This document shows positions 40,945 to 49,468 of a stretch of 64,000 bases of DNA, piece by piece. The stretch is from Hymenobacter pini (GTDB lineage: Bacteria; Bacteroidota; Bacteroidia; Cytophagales; Hymenobacteraceae). The stretch lies in the NCBI RefSeq assembly GCF_020421205.1, contig NZ_JAIZZH010000001.1, positions 825,691 through 889,690 on the forward strand. Reading direction: 5' to 3'. The first letter of the stretch is position 1. Every line of letters starts with the position of its first letter. The position numbers and the translations under genes were made by a program. The notes below the pieces were generated by a model. That model worked only from the letters and a program-made list of their open reading frames with translations. It made no database searches and was not told the DNA's origin.

Positions 40945-43938
40945 CTATCGGAGAGGGCGGAAGTGGTTGACTCCATCGTGGAAAATATAGACGGGGTGTT
41001 GTCCGTTGCCGCGTACCTCTGTAGTTTCATCCGTGTACCTGCTGCCATGGTACACAACGACTACCCCATTAGGCAAATTCAAGTGTCGCGCAATGATATT
41101 GAGGACCGGCGTGGTAGCTGCTAGCATGGTACCAAGCTCCGCCCCGATTTCAGCCCGGATATCTACAATTACCTGTGCTGGTAATGGCAGAGAGTGGCCA
41201 CCGGCTTCGGCAATAGCGTTAATCAGGCAGTTGTTGAGGCTCAGCAACCAGTCTCTATCCTGAGCGGCGGCAGTTGTTTCCTCTATCTGGCTTTTGTTTA
41301 AAGGCTCCATCATGGCCGAGTCGTCGTCATTTTCCCGACTTGGAACAGCTACTGAGGCCTGACTCTTCGGCCCGGAGTGAGCCTTGTTCTCGTAGACCAG
41401 AGCATAGGAGTGGGGGTAGGCTTCTCCGATAACTTGCAGATGGTTCTCCCAGATAACGCCCTGTCTTCCTCTGCCATCAAACATCCCAACCACCGCTTCG
41501 CGTATGCTTTCCTGGGAGCCAACTCCGGTTGCCTCAAATGCCAGCAACCGGGCCCGGTATGTTCCCTCGCCTTTGCCGGTAGTGTCCAGCCGGTCCCGGG
41601 AAACTTCCGGAATCAGATTATAGAAAGAGAGTATAGCTTCAATAAACTGTTGTAGCAGGACAAGGCTGGCCTTGGTTGGCACCACGTTCTTTAGGGTATT
41701 CATTTGCCTGTGAGCTCCAGCCAGCAAGCCCTTGGCATTATTGCCCGGCGTTTTTTTCTGCTGAAGTGTATAGAGTGTAGTAACGCGCCCAGCTAAGTGC
41801 TGCAGGGCAGCGTAAGCAACCGGGATGGAAAGGCCTCGAATAGTGGCCCGGACGCGGTCTAGATGAGCAGCCCAGGCAGTGGAGTGGGCTCCCATTGTAC
41901 CCTTGAACGGGGAGCTGGGCCGGCCGGCCGAGAGCATCCCCGTGATGGCGCCATGGGCATCAAGCGTAACCTGAATAGCCATGGAATGCATGCGGCTACT
42001 CAGCGTTTCGGTGCCGGAGCTGTTAACTTTGTGGTCCGGCATTTCTTCCATGATTTCATCCGTTTCAACTTCTGATTCATCTTCCGGGTCTTCAATCTGT
42101 TCCCGGAAGTGAGCAATGGGGCGACCCGTAATGGCGGACCCTAATTCGCCCAGATTTTTTGCCGCACCCGGGTTAACACTTCCTTCAAATTTGGAGCGCC
42201 CTTTCTCTGCTTTTTCAATCTGCTCCCTAATGGTATTGGACATGGCATTCTGATTGCGTAACACGTCAAAATGCGGAAGCTTGCTGTCCAAAGTACTGTA
42301 CTCCTTGACTTTGGTTTCATACTGGCGGATTTGCTCGGAGAACTTCCGGCCCATAATGTTATTGAGCGCGTGCATTTCCCGAATGACATCCAGTAACCTG
42401 GCCTGATTGGCATACATAGCGTTCAGCCGTTTAGCCCGGTCAAGTACAATCTTGTTTCCGGACTCCAGCCCTTTGCTGCCAAAGTCATTCAACAGATTGC
42501 GAAATTCTCTTTCAAGTAAGTCTAGGTACCGGTTGGCATCGTCAATCAGGTAGATGAAATCCTGATCGACGGATTTCTCCATGGCCAGCTTTAAATAATT
42601 CTCATTTAAATCCCCCTTGACCTGGGCGTAGGTGAGTGGGTACAGCCTGGCGATGGTGAGGCAATGCTGGCGCCATATCAACTGCAGGCGCTGCAAGGGA
42701 TTCGTAACGGGGACCGGGGAGCTATCATTATTCTGCTGGGCCTGAAAGGTAATACCCTGAGTCATCAGCAACAGCCGGGTTTCGTTGACCTCGGCTGCCG
42801 CCATGCCGGCCGATTGAAAGTCGAATAGCCCGTATACCGCCGCCACCACGTTTTTATGCTCTATACGCTCTGCTCCCTGCTTATTTTTCAATGCTTGCTC
42901 GGCGGAACTGAGCACGCCTGCCGGCCCCGACTCACCGTGGCCTCTGCCTGCTTTGCCTTTACTTTTTTCTCCGATGTTTATCGTACTGAACGGAATCAGC
43001 TCCCGGGCATCCAGATAAGCATCGATAGCCTCTTGCAGGTAATGCATCTGCACATGGGGATTCTGGGTGTTTTCGGCTCCTTGCAGACAGTGTTGCAACG
43101 TAGTTTCCGCTGCCGTGTACAGTGCTATAACCCTTCCGTTCGGGCCATTAAGCTGCATAATCTGGTAGCCGGGTAACTCACGCAAATGGGCGGCTAAGCC
43201 CACCATATACTGCACGGCCTGAGGAACGGTCAGGCCGGTCATGTTCACGTTCAACCCCTCCACGTGTACAATAAAGGCGGTAGTATGGTCGCCCATCGAG
43301 TTGGCATAAACCGATATAGGCCGTCCTCTTACCACTACCTGGGCAATTATTGGAATATTTTCCTTGTTTTCATGCGTAATAATTTGGGTAGCCACCCGCT
43401 GTAGTACAGTTGCCGAAGTTGAACCGGAAGCGTTTAGCGGCTGAGTGCGGATGGCAGTGTACCGTTGCACTGCCTGCCGGCCCATCATATCAGCCTCTTT
43501 CTCTAACCCCACGTCATCATTCAACGGTACGGCACCCTTGAATTGGTGCGTGGCCCGCACCCGGCCCTGCTTTTGCTGTACCACGTGCCAGGCCTCGTGG
43601 GGCAGGTGCTGCTCCTGGCCCGGTGCTACGTGAATATCGGAGCCCTGGGCGAAAGCGTGGGCCTGAAGCTGGGCCGGCCGGGCGGAGTTGTAATGCACTC
43701 GCACATCGTCCAGGGAATAGCCCGAGAGGTTTTCCACGCCGGTCTTGAGCACGTCGGGGAGGCCGGTGCGGTTTGGCGCGGGCAGGCTGGCCGGCGTTGC
43801 CTGCTGGCGGGGGCTGGTGGCAATGGCCTCCTGCTGCTGGCGCTGGACTACGGCGGTGGGGCGCTGGTCGGGTTGGGCGACGGCGCGGCTGGTAGCCTCC
43901 TCAGCTTCCACTTCGGGTTGGGAAACGGTTATTTTCAT
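40945..43938 (-). CDS. DUF4157 (eCIS core) protein with duplicated middle and C-terminal Cys-His peptidase-like domain
   Basis: A 997-residue protein. Residues 58-160 are the eCIS-core DUF4157 domain: LPDVLKTGVENLSGYSLDDV, VHYNSARPAQL, SDIHVAPGQE, HLPHEAWHVVQQKQG with the HExxH motif at 114-118, then GLEKEADMMG. Two related modules follow, about residues 180-440 and 640-880, each with MG-H-TA (MGDHTTAFIVHVEGL; MGAHSTAWAAHLDRV), an LIP motif, V--MFD/GLFD and IW--H--------YP--YA. A polar helical stretch separates them. The last ~100 residues have SLNNCLINAIAEAGGHSLPL (C904) and VYIFHDGVNHFRPLR (H992), resembling papain/OTU-type thiol peptidases. No signal peptide. Last gene of the eCIS operon; likely an effector or effector carrier. 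Confidence 0.85.
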   Translation of the reverse strand: MKITVSQPEVEAEEATSRAVAQPDQRPTAVVQRQQQEAIATSPRQQATPASLPAPNRTGLPDVLKTGVENLSGYSLDDVRVHYNSARPAQLQAHAFAQGSDIHVAPGQEQHLPHEAWHVVQQKQGRVRATHQFKGAVPLNDDVGLEKEADMMGRQAVQRYTAIRTQPLNASGSTSATVLQRVATQIITHENKENIPIIAQVVVRGRPISVYANSMGDHTTAFIVHVEGLNVNMTGLTVPQAVQYMVGLAAHLRELPGYQIMQLNGPNGRVIALYTAAETTLQHCLQGAENTQNPHVQMHYLQEAIDAYLDARELIPFSTINIGEKSKGKAGRGHGESGPAGVLSSAEQALKNKQGAERIEHKNVVAAVYGLFDFQSAGMAAAEVNETRLLLMTQGITFQAQQNNDSSPVPVTNPLQRLQLIWRQHCLTIARLYPLTYAQVKGDLNENYLKLAMEKSVDQDFIYLIDDANRYLDLLEREFRNLLNDFGSKGLESGNKIVLDRAKRLNAMYANQARLLDVIREMHALNNIMGRKFSEQIRQYETKVKEYSTLDSKLPHFDVLRNQNAMSNTIREQIEKAEKGRSKFEGSVNPGAAKNLGELGSAITGRPIAHFREQIEDPEDESEVETDEIMEEMPDHKVNSSGTETLSSRMHSMAIQVTLDAHGAITGMLSAGRPSSPFKGTMGAHSTAWAAHLDRVRATIRGLSIPVAYAALQHLAGRVTTLYTLQQKKTPGNNAKGLLAGAHRQMNTLKNVVPTKASLVLLQQFIEAILSFYNLIPEVSRDRLDTTGKGEGTYRARLLAFEATGVGSQESIREAVVGMFDGRGRQGVIWENHLQVIGEAYPHSYALVYENKAHSGPKSQASVAVPSRENDDDSAMMEPLNKSQIEETTAAAQDRDWLLSLNNCLINAIAEAGGHSLPLPAQVIVDIRAEIGAELGTMLAATTPVLNIIARHLNLPNGVVVVYHGSRYTDETTEVRGNGQHPVYIFHDGVNHFRPLR

Positions 43939-44012
43939 GTTTTATAAGAACGAAAGAATAGAAGGAAGAAAACGAGCTTGGTGCTGCAATACAAGAGAGG
44001 TCGTTGTGCCTC

Positions 44013-47000
44013 TCAGCGCCAGGTAACGTAGAGCGGTTCTGGCATCCAGGGCAGCTTTACAATGGAGATGGACCAGGGCCGGCTGTCCATGAGAATATCC
44101 AGGGTTTTGGTTTCCACGGTGAGGTTGATGCGCTCTGGCAGCCACTCCAGCTTGCCGGACCGCAGCAGAAAGGTTTCGCGCAGGCCGGCCACGCTGGTGT
44201 TTTTCAGGATTTCCCAGCGGGCAATAACGGCCTTAAGCAGGCTTTCGCCCGTTGCCTGGTCGGCCTCGGTGAGGGGTAGCTCTCGGGGTAGAGGCCGGGG
44301 TTGTGGCACTCCGCACAGCAGCTTGTTGAGGGGTAGCTCGTGCTCATGGGCCTCGGTGGAGCCGGTGGCCAGAAACTGCAGCAGCAGCGCCGCTTGCTGG
44401 CGAGTAGCTTCACTCCGAAACTCCGGCCCATCCAGGTAGCCGAGGCGCTCAAACAGCATGGCGAGAAAGGGCCAGAGCAGCACCAGCCCGGCATTCTGAA
44501 TATAAACGGTTTCCAGAGGGCGTTCTTCCACAGTAGTAAAGGGAATGGGGGTAGAGGGCGTTGGTGCTTTGCCAGCGGGAGTGGAGGCGAGCTGCTGCAG
44601 GGTGAAAAAGGCGGCCAACGGGCTGCGCAGCACCAGCCCGCGCCGCGCCGTTTCGCGCCCGAGCAGGGCGGCCCGGCTCAGAGCCGCCGGGGTGGGCCGG
44701 GGCCAGAGGTGCTCTTCCGCCGTTAGCAAGGCGCGCATCAGCAACTCAGACCGCCACGAGGCCGCCGGCGTAGCCTGCATAACAGTCAGAATAACATCAA
44801 ACAAAGCAGGCGCGCTTAGCCGTACCAGGCCCTGGCGGGCCAGCAGCTGCCAGTCGGCGGCCACTGCTGCCGCTGCCCGGTACTGGGCCGGATAGAGCCG
44901 GCGCAGCAACTGCCAGAACACGGGCTCGGAAAGGCTGGCCAGCAGGCGGGTGCGCATCGTAGCCACGGTCAGTAGCGGCCGGATTTGCTGCAACAACGCC
45001 TGGCTGCGGGCATGCAGCAAGGGCAGCCACACGTCAGCCGGCAAGTCAGCCGCAGGAGTTCCTGCAAGCGGGTACACTTTCGAGAAAGAGGTGCCGGGTG
45101 AGCCGGAAGTTGATAGGCGGCCGGTATGGAGGTACTGCGTGAGCAGCTGGTAGGCCCGCTCCGCCGCCGCTGAAGTCAGGTCCGGCACGGTAGACGGTGG
45201 GCGGCGGGCGGCCAGCGGGCGGTGGTGGGACTGGTGCTGCCGGGTAAAATGAGCATTGAGCAAGGCCGCAAAAAACGGTAATTGTACCAGTGCTGGCAGC
45301 TGCCGCCCCCATTCTGCAACGCGCCCGAGCACAGCCCCCCACGCAACGCCGGCCGCCGCCGCGCTTTGCCGGATTTCGCGGAGTAGCGCGGCGGGCTGGA
45401 TTGTGCGGGAACTAACCGCTTGGGCCCGAAATGCATCTTTGAGAAAATGCAGTATGGGTGAGTTTCCCGCCGAACCGTGCGGCAGCATTCGGTCGAGCTG
45501 CTTGAGGGCGGGCAGGACCGCACCGGGAGCTTGCGGCCCGGCGGCACTCGGAATAAGCTGGGCGAGCAGGCTGAATCCGGCCAGGTGTACCAGCATCTTT
45601 CGAAACCCAGCTGCCTGCCCGTGCGTCCGTACCAGCGCCTGCAACTCGCCCCGGTAGTAGTGGGCCACTTGTTGCAAGAGCTGACGGCGCTGGTCGTCCG
45701 TAACCGTGGCCGGGGCCCACCAAGGCAGTTGCTGCTGCAGCAGCAGGTGAAATACCAAGTCGCGTGCGGCTGCGCCGGTGGGCAGCTGCTGCAGCGGTGT
45801 GGCTGGGGCTGTCTGGTCCGTCGCAGGAGCGAAATGGGCTGGATATGGTGGGTTAGCCAGGCCGGAAGCCAGTAAGGAGCTAACTAGTGCGGCCGGGTGA
45901 GTTTGGACCGTTGGGCTAGCTTTCCGGATTGATGGTTGGGCCGTTGCTGCTGTGCGGGCGGCAGCAGCCTGGGCCGTAGCCACCCGCGTATCAGCGGCGG
46001 CCCAGCCGGAAAAGAAAGCATCCGTCAGCAATAAAGGATGCCGCGCGAAAAGCCGGCGCAGCTTTTGACGGGTTGCCTGCCAGGGCAGGCCGTAGCTGGC
46101 GGCCAGCTGCCGGGTTGCGCGCCAGCGGTTGGCAGCCGGCTGGTAGCGGGCTTGCAGGTGAAATGCCAGGTAAGCGGCCCGCAGAAACAACAGCCACCGG
46201 CCCGGCAGGGCAAAACTGCCGCTGGTCGTCCGCGAATCGAGGGCTGCCAGGGCGGGCGCGGAACGGTGGGTGCGCCCCGGCCGCCCTGCCAGCAGCTGGC
46301 CCAGCATGGGCAGGCTCAGAAGCAGAGCGGCTCGTTGCCATAAAGCTGGGCTACTGGCTTCCTGCAGAAACTGCCGCACGGTTTGCGGGTCTCGCTGGCT
46401 CAACTGCTCCAACCAACGGCTTAATTCCTGCACCGAAACGGCCGACGACCAGCCAGGGCGGGTTCCGGAGCGGAGATAGTGCCATAGTATCGTGCGCTGG
46501 CCGGTTAGCCGGAGGTCCTGCAACTGCGCCGCCGAAAACCGGGGCGCGGTGGCTGTATCGGCCGGAGTGGGCCAGTTGTTGAACGTGGGGTGGGGCGGCG
46601 TGGGCCAACACCCGCGCAGGGCGGCCGGAATACCACTCGGTGGTAGCGAAGCAGGCGCGAAGTAACGAGTCAATTGCTTGACGTTAGGCCTCCCCGCCGC
46701 TTCCATCAGCAACGTCAGGTTGCTTGTTCCGGAGCTGGATGACGGGCTTTGAGTAGCTTGATACCCGGCAGCAGATAGCTCGTTTGGCCGTATAGCGGCC
46801 CGGCCGGTTGGGTTTGCGGACCTCGTTGCGGGTGGGATTTGCTTTGCCACGCCTATCCGACCCGGCCCGGTATTTCCGGCAAGCAACGGTGTGAGTGCTG
46901 ATGACTGGTTGAGGTGTGTACCCCCGGTCGGGGCGTACGCCCCATACACGGCCGGACGAAGGCGCGCGGCCTCGTCAGCCGGCCAGGAGCTAGTCGCTTG

Positions 47001-49463
47001 CCCGGCCTCGTGCACCCCCACGTCTGGGCCAGCGGCGGAAGACCTGTTACCGGCTGCCCGTTCAGAGTCCGTCCAGCTGGAATGCCAGCCAGAGAAGTGA
47101 GAGGATTTGCTAGAAAATGAAGCAGAAAGTGGCTTCGCCAGGTGCGGGTAGGCAGCCGCACGGTTGAATTCTGGCCGGTTTTCACTCCCCGATGCCAACG
47201 GTGCCAACCCGAAAAACGGAGCAGATTCCAATGTAAAGGCTTGGCGGTGCAGGTTCAGGAATGCGTCTACCACGGGCAGCCGCCGGAGCTTAGGGTATTG
47301 GGCCGCGCCGCCTGCTATCCGCCGAAGCAGTGCCCGCCATGGTACCTGATACTGGCGGGCCAGTTGCCGCAGGAACCAGTCATTTGAACCATTGGAGTAT
47401 CCAAGACTCGTGGCCAAGTGGGCGGCCCGCAGAAAGCCGTGCAACGCGCTGTTCTCAGTAGTCCCGCTCAGCAAAGGCCGCAGGGCAGAAAAAGCGTGGT
47501 GGGTGCGGCTGCTTCGGCCAGTGTTGCGGCCCGGCCGGGGGGAAGCCAGTAGTGCGTCCAAATCGGCCCCATTGGTTAGCTGCACCAGTCTTTGCAGCAT
47601 CGCAACGGTTGGGGGCTGCTGACGTAGCCATTGCCAAACCGGCTGGGGCTGAGTTTGAAGCAAATGGAGAAGCACCGAAGTAGCGGATAGCGGAAATCCT
47701 TTGGACTGCCACGCAGGAAGCGGGCCGCCCAGCAGCAGGTGCCGCAACATATCCTGGCATTGCTGCCAGGATAGGCACTCCACCGGCAAAACAGCCGCAG
47801 AAATGAGGTCAACTGGAGCCTGGGTGGCTCGAAAAGGCACGAGCCCCGGTGGGTGCTGCCCCGCCAGCTGCTGCCCCGCCAGCTGCTGCCCCGCCAGCTG
47901 CTGCCCCGCCAGCTGCTGCCCCAGCCAGTGCCGGAAGGCCGGACTGCTGAAAGGCTTGTGCTCCTCGGACAAGACGTAGGTAAGCGCCGCTTTCCACAGC
48001 AGGTACGCCCCGTCGCCAGCAGTGCCCGCCCGCCGCGTTGTTTGGCAGGCTTCTTCCAGAACCGCTGTGCAGGCGCGGGCTTGCCCTGCGGTAGCCTGCC
48101 GCAGCACCTGCCACCGCAACGCTTCCGGAAAATGGCGGGCCAGCACCTGCGCCGCGTGTGGTTTGGCCGACTGCAGCAGTGGCCCCGCCACGCCCCAGCC
48201 CCGGTCCAATACCTCGGCCAGTATTGCCACCAGCTGATCGAGCGTGAGGTTCGCGTATGCCGGGGGCAGTGCCGCGTGTCGCAGAAAGTACCGCAATGCT
48301 TCCTGTGCGGCGGAAGAAGTAAGGGGCGCAGACGCTGGCTCCTGGCCAGGCATAGCGGTGCCGCTGTCCGGGCTTATCAGGCCGGGTGTAGTCAGTGGGT
48401 GGCCATGGCCTGAACCGAGTGTCAGGTTGGTGAGGAGCCTAGTTGGAGTAAATTGCCCAGGCTGCCTGTGAGCGGAAGATGGTTCCCTGAATTTCCAGCC
48501 GAAGCTCGCGGCTACGTCGGCCGCTGTATCACGCGGGAAAATGACGGACGTGGGCATACCGGCTACCAGGGCGGTGAATTTATCCTGGTGGCCCGAATGG
48601 GCAGCGGCCGTCTGATATAACGAACGAATGAGGGCGGGCAGGGAGGAGCTGGCCGCGAAAGGTAGAGGAATATTTACCGTGGCCAACTGCCGCAGCAGCT
48701 CCGGAAACGCCATATTGTAGCGCGCCGCCAGCTGCCGGATTTGCCGCTCGATAAATGCCCGCCGGTTGAAAACCGAGCCGGAATGCGCTAGCAAATCAAC
48801 CAGAATCAACTCGTGCAGCACGGTGCGCAGTACGGGTTCCGTCACCGGTACCAGCCGCCGCCGTCGGTGGGCGGCCAGCGTAGTCAGCAGATAGGCCCGT
48901 AGAAAGGGCGCCTGGGTAGGTTCAAGCAATGTAATCAGCTGCTCCAATTGGTGAGTGGAAAGCTGCCAGGCCAGGCGCTGCCGCACCGCCGCCGCCTGCC
49001 CCAGGCGCAGCACCAGCTGCCGGAAGGCCGCCGCGTGCTGGGTCAGTGCATCCTGAAAAATAGCCTGCACCGAGACGCCGGCCCGATTGGCCTGCCAAGG
49101 CAGGCGGCCGTGCAGCAGAAAGTATGCGAGTACCTCCAAGCTCGGGGGCGTCGCTGCCGCTGCTGCGTGGGTGGGAGCTGGCCCAGTCGGCAGCTGCTCC
49201 AGGGCGCGGCGCAGGGCCACCCGAATCAGAATTGGTAATTCAGTTTCCAGCTGATGGTCGGCAATAGGCGGCAGCTCCAGGGTAAGCTGGGGCAGCTGCC
49301 ACCGCATTTCCGGAGGGCAGTATCGGGAAAGCTCCTCCGCCAACAGCCGGGGCAGCCAGTGCTGGCACGCACGGCTAACCCGCTCGGGCAGCTGCCGCGC
49401 CTGGGCTGATGGGCCGGCTGCTACCTCGAGCTGCAAAACCTGAATGGCGTGGGAGGAAGACAT
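44013..49463 (-). CDS. eCIS tape measure protein (CIS_TMP family, Afp14-like), very long
   Basis: A 1816-residue protein. ATG 49463 (MSSSHAIQVLQLEVAAG) is preferred because it starts 5 bases after the upstream stop and fits the family N-terminus; the frame is open 54 bases farther. N-terminal QLTLELPPIADHQLETELPI and C-terminal EERPLETVYIQNAGLVLLWP, LPLNKLLCGVPQPRPLPREL, LRETFLLRSGKLEW and PWMPEPLYVTWR are typical. Between them a module with L--FLL-G-LPW recurs (about 49095-49127, 48257-48299, 47708-47750, 46450-46495, 45713-45761, 45118-45152), alternating with an FLRAAYLA-type module. Contains a 15-base tandem repeat. It should set tube length; the extra modules suggest a long particle. Confidence 0.85.
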   Translation of the reverse strand: MSSSHAIQVLQLEVAAGPSAQARQLPERVSRACQHWLPRLLAEELSRYCPPEMRWQLPQLTLELPPIADHQLETELPILIRVALRRALEQLPTGPAPTHAAAAATPPSLEVLAYFLLHGRLPWQANRAGVSVQAIFQDALTQHAAAFRQLVLRLGQAAAVRQRLAWQLSTHQLEQLITLLEPTQAPFLRAYLLTTLAAHRRRRLVPVTEPVLRTVLHELILVDLLAHSGSVFNRRAFIERQIRQLAARYNMAFPELLRQLATVNIPLPFAASSSLPALIRSLYQTAAAHSGHQDKFTALVAGMPTSVIFPRDTAADVAASFGWKFREPSSAHRQPGQFTPTRLLTNLTLGSGHGHPLTTPGLISPDSGTAMPGQEPASAPLTSSAAQEALRYFLRHAALPPAYANLTLDQLVAILAEVLDRGWGVAGPLLQSAKPHAAQVLARHFPEALRWQVLRQATAGQARACTAVLEEACQTTRRAGTAGDGAYLLWKAALTYVLSEEHKPFSSPAFRHWLGQQLAGQQLAGQQLAGQQLAGQHPPGLVPFRATQAPVDLISAAVLPVECLSWQQCQDMLRHLLLGGPLPAWQSKGFPLSATSVLLHLLQTQPQPVWQWLRQQPPTVAMLQRLVQLTNGADLDALLASPRPGRNTGRSSRTHHAFSALRPLLSGTTENSALHGFLRAAHLATSLGYSNGSNDWFLRQLARQYQVPWRALLRRIAGGAAQYPKLRRLPVVDAFLNLHRQAFTLESAPFFGLAPLASGSENRPEFNRAAAYPHLAKPLSASFSSKSSHFSGWHSSWTDSERAAGNRSSAAGPDVGVHEAGQATSSWPADEAARLRPAVYGAYAPTGGTHLNQSSALTPLLAGNTGPGRIGVAKQIPPATRSANPTGRAAIRPNELSAAGYQATQSPSSSSGTSNLTLLMEAAGRPNVKQLTRYFAPASLPPSGIPAALRGCWPTPPHPTFNNWPTPADTATAPRFSAAQLQDLRLTGQRTILWHYLRSGTRPGWSSAVSVQELSRWLEQLSQRDPQTVRQFLQEASSPALWQRAALLLSLPMLGQLLAGRPGRTHRSAPALAALDSRTTSGSFALPGRWLLFLRAAYLAFHLQARYQPAANRWRATRQLAASYGLPWQATRQKLRRLFARHPLLLTDAFFSGWAAADTRVATAQAAAARTAATAQPSIRKASPTVQTHPAALVSSLLASGLANPPYPAHFAPATDQTAPATPLQQLPTGAAARDLVFHLLLQQQLPWWAPATVTDDQRRQLLQQVAHYYRGELQALVRTHGQAAGFRKMLVHLAGFSLLAQLIPSAAGPQAPGAVLPALKQLDRMLPHGSAGNSPILHFLKDAFRAQAVSSRTIQPAALLREIRQSAAAAGVAWGAVLGRVAEWGRQLPALVQLPFFAALLNAHFTRQHQSHHRPLAARRPPSTVPDLTSAAAERAYQLLTQYLHTGRLSTSGSPGTSFSKVYPLAGTPAADLPADVWLPLLHARSQALLQQIRPLLTVATMRTRLLASLSEPVFWQLLRRLYPAQYRAAAAVAADWQLLARQGLVRLSAPALFDVILTVMQATPAASWRSELLMRALLTAEEHLWPRPTPAALSRAALLGRETARRGLVLRSPLAAFFTLQQLASTPAGKAPTPSTPIPFTTVEERPLETVYIQNAGLVLLWPFLAMLFERLGYLDGPEFRSEATRQQAALLLQFLATGSTEAHEHELPLNKLLCGVPQPRPLPRELPLTEADQATGESLLKAVIARWEILKNTSVAGLRETFLLRSGKLEWLPERINLTVETKTLDILMDSRPWSISIVKLPWMPEPLYVTWR
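47856..47924 (-). repeat. 15-base tandem repeat inside the tape measure gene
   Basis: The + strand unit CAGCTGCTGCCCCGC is repeated four times in a row from 47865 to 47924 (last two bases of the fourth differ) with a 9-base partial copy before it. It encodes QLAGQ repeats in frame, so copy-number change would alter protein length by 5 residues per unit without breaking the frame. Confidence 0.95.
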
Positions 49464-49468
49464 GGGGG

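Noticed and set aside
47856..47924. Tandem repeat considered as a CRISPR array
   Set aside because: Units are contiguous 15-mers without spacers, in frame inside a coding sequence.
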